From an uncultured Clostridia bacterium (GTDB lineage: Bacteria; Bacillota; Clostridia; TANB77; CAG-508), in NCBI GenBank assembly GCA_948676835.1, contig CAPOZU010000007.1:1-64000 (forward strand): a stretch of DNA of 64,000 nt. The letters run 5' to 3'. The position numbers and the translations under genes are program-made. This document shows, one piece after another, positions 1 through 10,040 of the stretch; within the stretch, counting starts at the first letter, position 1; every line of letters starts with the position of its first letter. Below the pieces are notes generated by a model. The model searched no databases. It worked only from the letters and a program-made list of their open reading frames with translations, and was not told where the DNA came from.

Positions 1-193
1 AGTGGCACGGCTGAGTAGCTAAGTATGGACGGGATAAACGCTGAAAGCATCTAAGTGTGAAGCCCACCCTAAGATAAGATATCCCATATCGTAAGATAGT
101 AAGATTCCAGGAAGACGACCTGGTTGATAGGATGGAGGTAGAAGTGTAGTGATACATGAAGCTGACCATTACTAATAGATCGAGGGCTTAACC
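1..193 (+). rRNA. 23S ribosomal RNA, 3' end (partial)
   Basis: This is the 3' terminal part of 23S rRNA. It matches the conserved end of the molecule (domain VI), including the GGCTGAGTAGCTAAGT region and the closing ACTAATAGATCGAGGGCTTA segment that ends 23S in Firmicutes. The rest of the gene lies upstream of the window. The 3' boundary is estimated from the conserved terminal helix and may be off by a few bases. It is followed within about 80 bases by 5S rRNA, the usual 23S-5S order. Confidence 0.95.
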
Positions 194-269
194 ACAAGTT
201 TTGCCAACAAAAAAAGTAAGTATTTATCTATGTATTTTTGAGTGTGCTGGAAGAAGCATACGAAAATTT

Positions 270-386
270 TCTGGTGATAATAACGAGGAGGAAATACCTG
301 TTCCCATGCCGAACACAGAAGTCAAGCTCCTGGGTGCCGAAGATACTTACGAGTTACCTTGTTGGGAAAATAGGACGTCGCCAGAT
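270..386 (+). rRNA. 5S ribosomal RNA
   Basis: About 117 nt with the universal 5S core (CCCATGCCGAACACAGAAGT) and complementary 5' and 3' ends (TCTGGTGATAATAACGAGG near the start, CGTCGCCAGA at the end) that form helix I. It sits downstream of the 23S end in the same operon. Ends are estimated from the helix I pairing. Confidence 0.95.
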
Positions 387-460
387 TTTTTTATACCTTT
401 TTTACTTAGTTGGAAGTAAAATTAAAGATGTTTTCTGTTCGAATCAGAAAAAAGGGAAAA

Positions 461-503
461 AAAGATGAGGTTTAAGGAATATCCTTAAACCTCATCTTTT
501 TAT
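461..503 (+). terminator. rRNA operon intrinsic terminator
   Basis: A perfect 18-bp inverted repeat (461-478 with 482-499) has a 3-nt loop and runs into a T stretch. It follows 5S by about 75 bases and precedes an independently promoted gene, so it most likely ends the rRNA transcript. Confidence 0.85.
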
Positions 504-642
504 ATTATAACTAATTATTTATTCAAATTTTGGATGTTTATTCAACATAAGTAATATCATTAAATTTCATTAGTAGACTTTTAACATTTTTTTTGATATA
601 ATATATAAGCTTTATGATTTAAATAATATAAGGAGAAATAAT

Positions 643-1386
643 ATGTACAAAACAATAATATTTGATTTAGATGATACTTTAACAAATGATTTTGAAAATA
701 CTAAAAGTGCTTTTAGTATTGCAATGAAATATAAAGGTCAAGAATTTACAGAAGATGACTTTTTGAGGTTCCATGAAATTGATGTACAAACATGGAAAAA
801 TAGAGCAGCTGGAAAAATTGTTACTCCTTATGATGATGATAAGATTAAAAAAACTGAATGGATTAGAGCAAGTAGATTTATAAAATTCTTTGGAGAAGAA
901 AATATATCTTATGAAGAAGCAGTAGAACTTAATAATGTATATATGGAAGGAATGAAGGCAAAAGTTGTTGCTCGTCCAGGTGCTTTTGAAACGATAAAAT
1001 ATTTATCAGAGAATGGATATAGGCTTGCAATAGCAACAAATGGTCCAAGAATACCATTACAAACTAAAATAGAAAAATTGGGAATTTCAAGTTATGTTAA
1101 TTTAATATTTTCAGCAGAAGAAGTTGGTTTCATGAAACCAAGTCCTATATTTTTTGAAGGTTTATTAAAAAAACTTGGAGTAACAGATAAAAAGGAAGTT
1201 CTTTTTGTTGGTGATGATTTGGATAAAGATATCAAAGGTGCTTCAGAAAATGGTTTAGATGCTTGCTGGTGTAATTATAATAATGAAGAAAATAGTGAAT
1301 ATAGATGTAGGTACCAAATAAAAAGATTAGAGGAATTAAAATCTATTTTAAAGCAAAAAGAACAAGATATTGATGAAGGACGTTAA
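643..1386 (+). CDS. HAD-family phosphatase, YjjG/YfnB-type nucleotidase
   Basis: A 247-residue HAD superfamily hydrolase. Motif I DLDDTLT is at residues 8-14, motif II (the ATNGP segment) is around residue 130, motif III is the Lys in FMKPSP, and motif IV is GDDLDKD near the C-terminus. Its size and the long helical cap between motifs I and II fit the YjjG/YfnB class of pyrimidine 5'-nucleotidases that clear non-canonical nucleotides; this subclass is inferred. The start is set by AAGGAG about 9 nt upstream. A TATAAT-like box lies near 597. It appears monocistronic. Confidence 0.8.
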   Translation: MYKTIIFDLDDTLTNDFENTKSAFSIAMKYKGQEFTEDDFLRFHEIDVQTWKNRAAGKIVTPYDDDKIKKTEWIRASRFIKFFGEENISYEEAVELNNVYMEGMKAKVVARPGAFETIKYLSENGYRLAIATNGPRIPLQTKIEKLGISSYVNLIFSAEEVGFMKPSPIFFEGLLKKLGVTDKKEVLFVGDDLDKDIKGASENGLDACWCNYNNEENSEYRCRYQIKRLEELKSILKQKEQDIDEGR

Positions 1387-1467
1387 AACTAATTTTTGAT
1401 TTACAATTATACTATAAAAAAGTGTTTAAAAAGATAATAAATGGAGAAGATAACATAGGGGGATTAA

Positions 1468-2286
1468 ATGACTAGTAAATTATTAGTACCAAAAGGATTT
1501 TTGGAGAAAATGCAGGATGACCATATAAGTGAATATGCTGCTGAATGTGCTTACTTTACAATATTTTCTTTTATACCATTTATAATTTTCTTTTTGACAT
1601 TAATACAATTTACAACAGTAGATAAGGAAAATATATTTTATTGGGTAGGTCAAGTTGTGCCAACTTCAATGAATGATACAATTGTTAATATAATTGAGGA
1701 AGTGTATTCTAAATCTTTTGGAACAATTTCAATTTCTGCTATTCTCGCATTGTGGTCATCAAGTCAAGGTTTTTATTATTTGAGTAAAGGTTTAAGACAT
1801 ATTTATGAAACTAAAAAAACAAAAACTAATATAATAATAAGAATTGAAGGAATTTTGTATACATTAATTTTTATTATATCAATTATAGCATTTTTACTAA
1901 TAATGCTTTTAGGAGAAAGGATTCATAATATATTTGATAATAAAATCGAAGCATTAAGTACCATTATTTCTTACATTTTAAAAATTAGAGGCTTTCTATT
2001 AGTAATACCTATGTTTATTGTTTTTTTATTTATATATAAATTTATACCGAAACATAAATTACCAATAAAATCTCAAATGATTGGGGCTATTTTTTCATCA
2101 ATTGCATGGTATATTGTGTCATGGTTTTTCTCAATATATATTAATTTATTCGATGGATTTTCTAATACATATGGTAGTTTAACTTCTATTATTTTAATAA
2201 TGATGTGGGTATATGTATGTATGTTTATTATTTTAATAGGTGCAGAAATAAATTATTATATATATTATAGAAAGTCAATGTTCTAA
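1468..2286 (+). CDS. YihY/BrkB-family inner membrane protein
   Basis: A 272-residue integral membrane protein with about six hydrophobic segments. Features typical of the YihY/UPF0761 family include the N-terminal AAECAYFTIFSFIPF segment and a central GFYYLSKGLRHIYE motif, with a glycine-rich last helix pair. Despite the old label ribonuclease BN, the family consists of membrane proteins of unsettled function, possibly lipid or solute flippases. The start is supported by AGGGGGAT 8 nt upstream. A short A/T-rich gap separates it from the neighbours. Confidence 0.8.
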   Translation: MTSKLLVPKGFLEKMQDDHISEYAAECAYFTIFSFIPFIIFFLTLIQFTTVDKENIFYWVGQVVPTSMNDTIVNIIEEVYSKSFGTISISAILALWSSSQGFYYLSKGLRHIYETKKTKTNIIIRIEGILYTLIFIISIIAFLLIMLLGERIHNIFDNKIEALSTIISYILKIRGFLLVIPMFIVFLFIYKFIPKHKLPIKSQMIGAIFSSIAWYIVSWFFSIYINLFDGFSNTYGSLTSIILIMMWVYVCMFIILIGAEINYYIYYRKSMF

Positions 2287-2450
2287 AAATATTAATAAAA
2301 ATAAAATGTAAGCAAATTACTTTTAATAGTTTTAAAATATTAAGAATTTTGTAAATTATTGGAAGAAAATTGCTTAAAATACTTGAATTTATTTGACAAA
2401 TTGTGTATACTAAACAATGGTTAAAATATCTTAGATAGGGGAGAATTAAA

Positions 2451-3887
2451 ATGAAATCAAATTTAAGAAAAACAAAGATAGTAGGAACTATCGGACCAGC
2501 TAGTGAAACAAGATTAGAAGAATTGTTTGAAGCTGGATTAAACGTTTGTAGAGTTAACTATTCTCATGGAAGTTATGATGAACAAGAATGGAAAACAAAC
2601 GAAATCATAAGAATAAGAAATGAAAAAGAATTACCAATTCCAATGATTCTTGATATGAAAGGTCCAGAAATAAGAACAGGAATGTTATATACTGGAAAAA
2701 ATGATAAAATAAAAATAGAAGATGGACAAAAATTTACTTTAGTAAATGAAGACATCACTGGAGACGAGAATAGAGTTTCTGTATCTTACAAAGAACTATA
2801 TAAAGATGTTAAGCCAGGTACAAAAATATTAATAGATGATGGTGCTATCGAATTAAGAGTTGATGAAATAGTAGATAAAGATATAGTTTGTACAGTAGTT
2901 CATGGAAATCCTCTAGGAAGTAGAAAAACAATGAACTTACCAGGTACAATAATTCGTTTACCAGCTTTAGCTGAAAAAGATATTAATGATTTAAAAGCTG
3001 CTTGTGAACATGAATATGATTATGTTGCAATTTCATTTGCAAGAAACTTAGATGATATTGCACAAGTTAGAAAAGTATTAGATGAAAATGGTGGTAAAGA
3101 TATCAAAATAATAACAAAAGTTGAAAACGTTGAAGGTTTATCAAATATGGAAGATATCGTTCGTGTTGCTGATGCTCAAATGATTGCTCGTGGTGACATG
3201 GCTACAGAAACAGATTTTACAGAACCACCTGTAATGCAAAAAAGATTTATTAAATTATCAAATAGATGCTATAAACCAGCAATAACAGCTACACAAATGT
3301 TAGAATCAATGATGAGCAACCCATTACCAACAAGAGCTGAAGCTTCAGACGTTGCAAATGCTATCTATGATAGAACAAGTGCTATAATGCTTTCAGGGGA
3401 ATGTGCTATGGGTAAATATCCATTAGAATGTATTCAAACAATGGTTAAAATAGCAAATAGAGTAGAACCAGAAATTAATTACTGGAAAAGATTTGATGAT
3501 AAAGAAAAAATCGAATTAAATACATTAGAAGATAATATCACATATTCTACATGTATAATTGCTAAAAATACACATGCTGATGCAATTGTTGCTTATACTC
3601 ATACAGGAGATTCAGCAAGAAGATTAGCAGGTATGGGAGCTGGATGCCCAATTTTAGCTATTACAGATAATAAAAGAACATTCCGTCAATTAGGATTAGC
3701 TTGGAACATTCATCCAATATATGTTGATCCAAAAGATTCTATAGACAATACAGTAGAAGCTGGACTTGAAAAATTAAAAGAAAAAGGAATATTAGAATCA
3801 GGAGATAGAGTTGTTATTTCTGGTGGACGTAACTATGTTAAAAATGCTAAATTAAGCAAAATGATTGGTGGATATGTAGAAATTTAA
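2451..3887 (+). CDS. pyk: Pyruvate kinase
   Basis: A 478-residue pyruvate kinase catalysing phosphoenolpyruvate + ADP to pyruvate + ATP, the last glycolytic step. Visible motifs are the N-terminal RKTKIVGTIGPAS, the K/R substrate segment NYSHG, the active-site Lys in the IITKVEN segment, the metal-binding MIARGDM segment, and TATQMLESM. The C-terminal allosteric domain ends normally; the extra PEP-utiliser domain found in Bacillus-type enzymes is absent. GGGGAG lies 6 nt before the start. The ATC GGA in the N-terminal motif is ordinary codon use, which matters when judging the CGGA sites elsewhere. Confidence 0.95.
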   Translation: MKSNLRKTKIVGTIGPASETRLEELFEAGLNVCRVNYSHGSYDEQEWKTNEIIRIRNEKELPIPMILDMKGPEIRTGMLYTGKNDKIKIEDGQKFTLVNEDITGDENRVSVSYKELYKDVKPGTKILIDDGAIELRVDEIVDKDIVCTVVHGNPLGSRKTMNLPGTIIRLPALAEKDINDLKAACEHEYDYVAISFARNLDDIAQVRKVLDENGGKDIKIITKVENVEGLSNMEDIVRVADAQMIARGDMATETDFTEPPVMQKRFIKLSNRCYKPAITATQMLESMMSNPLPTRAEASDVANAIYDRTSAIMLSGECAMGKYPLECIQTMVKIANRVEPEINYWKRFDDKEKIELNTLEDNITYSTCIIAKNTHADAIVAYTHTGDSARRLAGMGAGCPILAITDNKRTFRQLGLAWNIHPIYVDPKDSIDNTVEAGLEKLKEKGILESGDRVVISGGRNYVKNAKLSKMIGGYVEI

Positions 3888-3926
3888 TTTTATAAAATAA
3901 TTAAAAAGTAAACTAAGATTTTATAA

Positions 3927-3962
3927 AAATGACATATTTTTTTAAAATATGTCATTTTTTTT
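3927..3962 (+). terminator. Intrinsic terminator after pyruvate kinase
   Basis: A 14-bp A/T-rich inverted repeat (3927-3940 with 3944-3957) is followed directly by T residues, 40 bases after the pyruvate kinase stop codon. Confidence 0.8.
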
Positions 3963-3981
3963 GCTAAATTTACAAATTTAT

Positions 3982-4010
3982 TTGAAAAATGCCTATATCC
4001 GTGGTATAAT
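3982..4010 (+). promoter_or_regulatory. Promoter of the beta-CASP RNase-like gene
   Basis: TTGAAA (3982-3987), 17-nt spacer, TATAAT (4005-4010). The start codon is at 4151, so the transcript has a leader of about 130 nt, long for this genome. The leader contains a pyrimidine/purine-rich pair of tracts around 4050-4075 that could pair weakly. Confidence 0.75.
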
Positions 4011-4150
4011 GTCAAAGACAAACACCTTGTGTGAACAGATAGAAGCTAAAAAGACTTTTTCGCTTTAAAAGAGGAGGCATTAGTTTGATATTTGTTAACC
4101 AAAGTGGAATAACTCTAAAAACATGATTCTAATGAAGGAGAGGATATTCT

Positions 4151-5752
4151 ATGAAGAATAAACCAGCTTTCAGGGCATACTTGAGTGCGTATCACAACGA
4201 AGTAACTGGTTCTCGGCTTTTAGTCGTTGTTGAGTTTCCGGATGGAACTACAAGGCGGATTCTTATCGACTGTGGCTACTTCCAGGAAATCAAGTACCGA
4301 CATTTGAACTATGTGGATGACCTTAATCCTGAGAGTATCGATGCAATGATTATTACTCATAATCATATCGATCACACGGGTCTTATCCCTAAGTTTGTAC
4401 GGTATGGATACAGCAACAAGATTTATATGACCAAGATTACTCAGGAACTCTGTCCAGCATTTTTGCGCGACTGTTGTGAACAGCAAGAAGAAAATGCTGA
4501 AGATATGCGTCAGAGATATCCGGATCAAGCAGATAAGTTTAAGCCGCTCTATTTCCCTGATGATGTGGAAAGAGCAACTGATTTGTTTGTGGGTGTTTCT
4601 TATCGCAAGACTCTGGAAATTTTTCCGGGAATTAAAATGACTTATTTTGAAAATGGTCATATTCTCGGAGCAGGAATGGTTTTGCTGCAATGCCACTGCG
4701 ATGGTATGCAGGACATTAACTTCTTCTTTACAGGAGATTATCGCAGGAAGAATTGCTTCTATGAAGTACCACCTCTACCTAAGTGGCTCAGAAAGTTGCC
4801 AATTATTATGGTACATGAGTCTACCTACGGTAAAACAAATGCGGATGAAATCAAAAAGTGTTTCAGAGAAAATATTTTGATGGCACTGTCCAAGAAAATG
4901 GATATTTTGATTGGCGCATTTGCTCAGGGGCGTATGCAGGAGCTTTTGTACTTCTTCAAGTGCTTGCAAGAGGAAGGGTTGATTCCCAAAGATTATGTAA
5001 TTTTTGTGGATGGACCTCTTGGGATTAAAACTACCCACAAGTACCAATCAATTCTCTCGTGGTACAATCCGTCTAAGGCAGATTTCCTTCCTGAAGGCGT
5101 TGAATTTGTTACCGGAAAAGAGAGAATGAATTTGCTGAATGATGCCAGACCGAAGATAATCCTTACAACATCTGGCATGCTCTCTAATGGACCTGCGAAG
5201 TACTATGTTCCGCTTTTCCTGCAGATGCCGAATGCTATGATTCATCTGGCAGGTTATGCAGCAGAGGAAACTCTTGCACGAAAGCTTCTTGATACTAAGA
5301 GAGATGAGGTTGTAAAACTTGGCTCTCAGATTATTGAGAAAAAGTGCATTGTAAAGACTACTCGTGAACTTTCTTCACATATTACTGCCGATGAAGGTAT
5401 TGAATTCATCAATGAGTTCGAAAATATCGTATTTCTGGCGATAAATCATGGTGAAGAGACTAGCAGGAATGTCTTTGCAGAGCGGGCCCGAAATGAGACA
5501 TCTGTTAAAGAAGTGGGTTTGATTGATAGAGATAACATGTATGTGTTCTATCAAAATTCCACGAAGCATGTGGACTATACAGATATGCTTATTAAGCGGT
5601 TGCCTGCTAAGCTCAACAGTTCGTATGAGATGTCTTCCAAGCAGAAAGACCTCGAGAAGCGTCGAAAGCGCCAGGAGGAAAAGGCTGAGAAGAAGAAACT
5701 CCGAAATGCAGCCAAGAAAAAGCGCAAGTCTCAAAACAAGGCTAAATGCTAA
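4151..5752 (+). CDS. Metallo-beta-lactamase / beta-CASP RNase-like protein
   Basis: A 533-residue protein of the metallo-beta-lactamase fold with a beta-CASP domain, the architecture of RNase J/CPSF73-type nucleases. The zinc motif HNHIDH is at residues 70-75; a GHILGAG segment near 168, an Asp in GDYRRKN, the C-terminal SSHITADE (SxH, beta-CASP motif B) and a final NHGE also fit. The last ~30 residues are a Lys/Arg-rich tail, possibly RNA-binding. Base composition is clearly richer in G+C than flanking genes, with five CGG Arg codons. It has its own promoter and terminator and looks acquired. Substrate is not deducible. Confidence 0.8.
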   Translation: MKNKPAFRAYLSAYHNEVTGSRLLVVVEFPDGTTRRILIDCGYFQEIKYRHLNYVDDLNPESIDAMIITHNHIDHTGLIPKFVRYGYSNKIYMTKITQELCPAFLRDCCEQQEENAEDMRQRYPDQADKFKPLYFPDDVERATDLFVGVSYRKTLEIFPGIKMTYFENGHILGAGMVLLQCHCDGMQDINFFFTGDYRRKNCFYEVPPLPKWLRKLPIIMVHESTYGKTNADEIKKCFRENILMALSKKMDILIGAFAQGRMQELLYFFKCLQEEGLIPKDYVIFVDGPLGIKTTHKYQSILSWYNPSKADFLPEGVEFVTGKERMNLLNDARPKIILTTSGMLSNGPAKYYVPLFLQMPNAMIHLAGYAAEETLARKLLDTKRDEVVKLGSQIIEKKCIVKTTRELSSHITADEGIEFINEFENIVFLAINHGEETSRNVFAERARNETSVKEVGLIDRDNMYVFYQNSTKHVDYTDMLIKRLPAKLNSSYEMSSKQKDLEKRRKRQEEKAEKKKLRNAAKKKRKSQNKAKC

Positions 5753-5803
5753 ATGTAGAGTTTAATTCCATAATGGGATTTACAATCCAATAGTAGTGCT
5801 AAA

Positions 5804-5834
5804 AGGGCAGACGGTATACCGTCTGCTCTTTTCT
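5804..5834 (+). terminator. GC-rich intrinsic terminator
   Basis: A perfect 10-bp palindromic stem, GCAGACGGTATACCGTCTGC (5808-5827), extended by flanking pairs and followed by CTCTTTTC. It ends the beta-CASP gene and is more GC-rich than native terminators. Confidence 0.85.
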
Positions 5835-5855
5835 TATCCAAAACTAGTTTTTATA

Positions 5856-5900
5856 TTGACTTTATGAGTAAAAAGTAATATAATGTTAACCTAAGCTAAC
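5856..5900 (+). promoter_or_regulatory. Promoter and DtxR-like operator of the suf operon
   Basis: TTGACT (5856-5861), 17-nt spacer, TATAAT (5879-5884), immediately followed by GTTAACCTAAGCTAAC (5885-5900). That element is a partial inverted repeat containing TAACCTAA, which resembles half of the DtxR/IdeR iron box (TTAGGTTAGCCTAACC type). Its position just downstream of -10 suits a repressor, most simply the DtxR-like protein encoded next. Confidence 0.65.
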
Positions 5901-5915
5901 AAAAGGAGAATAAAA

Positions 5916-6368
5916 ATGATAAGTAAAGCTTTAGAAGAATATTTAAAAACAATATATATATTAAAAAAACAAAATGGTGATATTCGAGTTACAGATATTG
6001 CAAATAAAATGAATTGTTCAAAGCCAAGTGTAAATAAAGCAATTAATAATTTAAAAGACAATAATTTAATAAATTATGAATCTTATGGAACAATAGAATT
6101 AACAATTGATGGAGAAAATTTGGCCAAAAAAATTTTAGAAGCGTATGATATAGGTTATGTGTTTTTGAAAGAGGTTTTAGGATTAAATGAGGAAAGTGCA
6201 CGCAGTGAAGCTGAGAAATTAAAATCTGTATTAGAAGATAATACTATAAATAATTTGGCTAAATATGTACATAAAGTTTTAGATTTTAATAATTTAGATT
6301 GTGATTATGATATAAATAAAGAAAAATGTAGATGTTGTGCTAGAAATTCTTTAAAAGGAAAGGTATAA
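5916..6368 (+). CDS. DtxR-like transcriptional regulator with C-terminal Cys cluster
   Basis: A 150-residue winged-helix regulator. Residues 1-65 match the DtxR/MntR HTH pattern (EEYLKTIYILKKQ, VTDIA, SKPSVNKAINNL). The middle resembles the dimerisation helices, but no C-terminal SH3/FeoA domain follows. Instead Cys129, Cys138, Cys140 and Cys141 form a tight C-x8-C-x-C-C group. Such a cluster could hold an Fe-S cluster or metal; that is inference. It heads the SufC/SufB operon (2-nt gap to sufC), so an Fe-S or iron-status sensor role is likely. AAAGGAG precedes the start. Confidence 0.75.
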   Translation: MISKALEEYLKTIYILKKQNGDIRVTDIANKMNCSKPSVNKAINNLKDNNLINYESYGTIELTIDGENLAKKILEAYDIGYVFLKEVLGLNEESARSEAEKLKSVLEDNTINNLAKYVHKVLDFNNLDCDYDINKEKCRCCARNSLKGKV

Positions 6369-6370
6369 AT

Positions 6371-7081
6371 ATGTTAGAATTAAAAAATATATGTTTTGAA
6401 AGAGATAATAAAAAAATATTAGATAATATTAATTTAGTAATAGATACAAACAAATTAGTAGTAATAACAGGTCCTAATGGATCAGGGAAATCAACATTAG
6501 CAAAAATTATTATGGGAATTGAAAAACCAGATTCTGGTGAGATTTTTTTTGATGGACAAAATGTTACAAGTTTATCTATTAATGAAAGAGCAAATCTTGG
6601 AATTGCTTTTGCATTTCAACAGCCAGTTAGATTTAAAGGAATAACAGTGTTTGATTTACTAAAATTATCATCTAATAAAACAATTAATAAATCAGAAGCA
6701 TGCGAGATTTTATCTAAAGTTGGATTATGTGCTAAAGAATATGTTGATAGAGAAATTAGTAGCTCATTATCTGGTGGAGAATTAAAAAGAATTGAAATAG
6801 CAACAGTTGCTGTAAGAAATTCTAAACTTACAGTTTTTGATGAACCAGAAGCAGGAATTGATTTGTGGAGTTTTCAAAATTTAATTAAGATTTTTGAAGA
6901 TATGAAAAAGATTATTAAAGGAACTACATTAATAATATCTCATCAAGAAAGAATTCTAAATATTGCAGATGAAGTAATTTTAATTAAAAATGGAAAAATA
7001 GAGCAAATAGGAAGTAAAGATGAACTTTTAGGAATAGTTCCTGAAAAACCTTTATGTTGTAAGTTAGGAGAAAATAAATAA
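6371..7081 (+). CDS. sufC: SufC-type ATPase of Fe-S cluster assembly
   Basis: A 236-residue ABC-type ATPase of the SufC family. It has Walker A GPNGSGKST near residue 35, a Q-loop (AFQQPV), signature SSSLSGGELKR and Walker B LTVFDEPEAGID. SufC drives SufB-based Fe-S scaffold assembly in the cytosol. It directly abuts a SufB/D-like gene with no spacing. No SufS, SufU or separate SufD lies nearby, which fits a two-component SufBC-type minimal system. Confidence 0.88.
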   Translation: MLELKNICFERDNKKILDNINLVIDTNKLVVITGPNGSGKSTLAKIIMGIEKPDSGEIFFDGQNVTSLSINERANLGIAFAFQQPVRFKGITVFDLLKLSSNKTINKSEACEILSKVGLCAKEYVDREISSSLSGGELKRIEIATVAVRNSKLTVFDEPEAGIDLWSFQNLIKIFEDMKKIIKGTTLIISHQERILNIADEVILIKNGKIEQIGSKDELLGIVPEKPLCCKLGENK

Positions 7082-8002
7082 ATGGATAATGTAGATATAG
7101 ATTTATTACAAGAAATAACAGGCGTAGAAAATGCTAAATTTTCAGGTGCATATAATATTAGAAAAGATGGTCAAGGAATTGAAAGAAAGATTACAGAAAA
7201 TGTAAATATTGTAACTAAAAAAGATGTTTCTGGAATCGATATATATGTTAAAGAAAACACTAAATATGAATTTATTCATATACCAGTAATAATAACTGAA
7301 AGCGGATTAAATGATGTGGTATATAATGATTTTTATATAGGAGAAAATGCAAAAGTAACAATAATTGCAGGATGTGGTATTCATAATGACCATCACAAAG
7401 ATTCTCAGCATGATGGAATACATCGTTTCTTTTTAGAAAAAGGAGCAAAAGTAAAATATATTGAAAAACATTATGGCGAAGGTTCTGGAACCGGAAAAAG
7501 AATATTAAATCCAGTTACAGAAGTATATTTAAAAGATGGTGCTACGATGGAAATGGATTCTGTTCAAATAAAAGGTGTAGATTCAACTGCAAGAGTAACA
7601 AAAGGAGTACTTGATGATAATACAAATTTAGTAGTAAGTGAAAAAATTTTAACACATGGGGAGCAATTTGCAAAAACATCTTTTGAAGTTGAATTAAATG
7701 GTGAAAATTCAAGTACAAAAGTAACTTCTAGATCAGTTGCAACAGAGAATTCAAAACAAGAATTTTCTTCAAAAGTGATAGGAAATAATAAATGTTTTGG
7801 ACATGTTGAGTGTGATGCTATCATTAAAGATAATGCAAAAATAATTGCTATTCCTGAAATTGTTGCTAACAATGTAGAAGCTAATTTAATTCATGAGGCT
7901 GCAATTGGAAAAATAGCAGGTGAACAATTAACAAAATTAATGACATTAGGATTAACAGAAAAAGAAGCTGAAGATGCTATTATTAATGGATTTTTAAAAT
8001 AA
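7082..8002 (+). CDS. sufB: SufB/SufD-family Fe-S scaffold protein (minimal SUF)
   Basis: A 306-residue SufB/SufD core protein, much shorter than the ~465-residue canonical SufB. The beta-helix region (residues ~70-250) and the C-terminal HEAAIGKIAGEQL segment (SufB-family HExxxGxxxxxQL) are visible, and the N-terminal domain is reduced. A Cys-containing HVECDAI segment and the FHIP/GCGIHND region hold possible cluster ligands. The ATG follows the sufC stop directly, implying translational coupling. Together they resemble the compact SufBC systems known from anaerobes and archaea. Confidence 0.85.
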   Translation: MDNVDIDLLQEITGVENAKFSGAYNIRKDGQGIERKITENVNIVTKKDVSGIDIYVKENTKYEFIHIPVIITESGLNDVVYNDFYIGENAKVTIIAGCGIHNDHHKDSQHDGIHRFFLEKGAKVKYIEKHYGEGSGTGKRILNPVTEVYLKDGATMEMDSVQIKGVDSTARVTKGVLDDNTNLVVSEKILTHGEQFAKTSFEVELNGENSSTKVTSRSVATENSKQEFSSKVIGNNKCFGHVECDAIIKDNAKIIAIPEIVANNVEANLIHEAAIGKIAGEQLTKLMTLGLTEKEAEDAIINGFLK

Positions 8003-8012
8003 AGGATAAAAT

Positions 8013-9074
<1,062 letters not shown>

Positions 9075-9095
9075 TTATCTAAAGCGAGGAAATAT

Positions 9096-10013
9096 ATGGT
9101 AGTAGATGTTGAAGAAAAAATAAGAAATAAAAAAGAAGAAGTACAAGAATTATTAAATAGTGAGAAAATAAAAATAAAAGGATACTTAAAAAAAATTGAT
9201 GAAGAGAATAGTAAACCAATGGAAAAACCTGAAAAAACATCAATTTGGAGCGTTTTAGCTTATTTTATAATATATAGCTTTTTAGGATTTGTAATAGAAA
9301 CAACTTTTGCTTTATTAAATTATGGAGTTTTTGAATCTAGACAAAGTTTTTTGTATGGACCATTTTGTAGTATTTATGGTGTAGGTGCTGTTGTTATAAT
9401 TTTAAGTTTAAGATATAAATTTTTCAAAAATAACTATACTTTATTTGCAGGTGGATTTATAGTTGGTTCAATTGTAGAATATACAGTTAGTTTTTTTGGT
9501 GAGATGTTACTTAATGTAAAATGGTGGGATTATTCAGATAGATTCTTAAATATAAATGGTAGAATTTGCTTTCTATATTCTATTTTTTGGGGACTTTTAG
9601 GAGTTTATTTAATGAAAGGAATTAATCCTAGAATAGATAAATTTATAAATTGGGTAAAGGGAAAATTAAATTTGCAATTTTTAAGAGTTGTAGTTAGTAT
9701 TGTAATTATATTTTTATTTGTAGATTGTGTTATTTCTGGCTACGCTATAAATGCGTATTTAGTAAGAGTATGTGTTGAAAATAATTTGCCTATAGCTCAT
9801 AAAATAGAAGCAGAAGCTTATTATCATCAAATCTATGATAATAAAGAAAAATCAGATTTAATATATAAATATTGGAATAATGAGAAAATGATATTAACAT
9901 ATCCTAATCTTACAATAACATTGGAAGATGGATCATTAAAGCGCGTTGCAGACTATTATCCAGATATAAGAGATTGTTATTATAGATTTAAAAATGCAAG
10001 AAATATAATGTAA
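9096..10013 (+). CDS. CmpB-type putative ABC-transporter membrane protein (PF06541-like)
   Basis: A 305-residue membrane protein with a charged N-terminal ~50 residues, then about five transmembrane helices and a soluble C-terminal tail. The SFLGFVIETTF segment, the RQSFLYGPFCSIYGVGA segment and a WWDYSDRFLNINGRICFLYS stretch are hallmarks of this Firmicute family. It is annotated as a permease only by convention; no ATPase partner is adjacent. It lies between mnmA and the TtcA-like gene in the same direction with 20-27-nt gaps, so it is likely part of that transcript. Confidence 0.75.
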   Translation: MVVDVEEKIRNKKEEVQELLNSEKIKIKGYLKKIDEENSKPMEKPEKTSIWSVLAYFIIYSFLGFVIETTFALLNYGVFESRQSFLYGPFCSIYGVGAVVIILSLRYKFFKNNYTLFAGGFIVGSIVEYTVSFFGEMLLNVKWWDYSDRFLNINGRICFLYSIFWGLLGVYLMKGINPRIDKFINWVKGKLNLQFLRVVVSIVIIFLFVDCVISGYAINAYLVRVCVENNLPIAHKIEAEAYYHQIYDNKEKSDLIYKYWNNEKMILTYPNLTITLEDGSLKRVADYYPDIRDCYYRFKNARNIM

Positions 10014-10040
10014 ATTGTTATTTAAAGAAAAGGGAAAATA

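Noticed and set aside
201..468. Short coding frames over the 5S rRNA region
   Set aside because: They overlap the 5S rRNA and its flanks.
4220..4696. Open frames opposite or inside the beta-CASP gene
   Set aside because: They are shadows of a higher-GC gene; only the 533-residue frame has motifs and a ribosome site.
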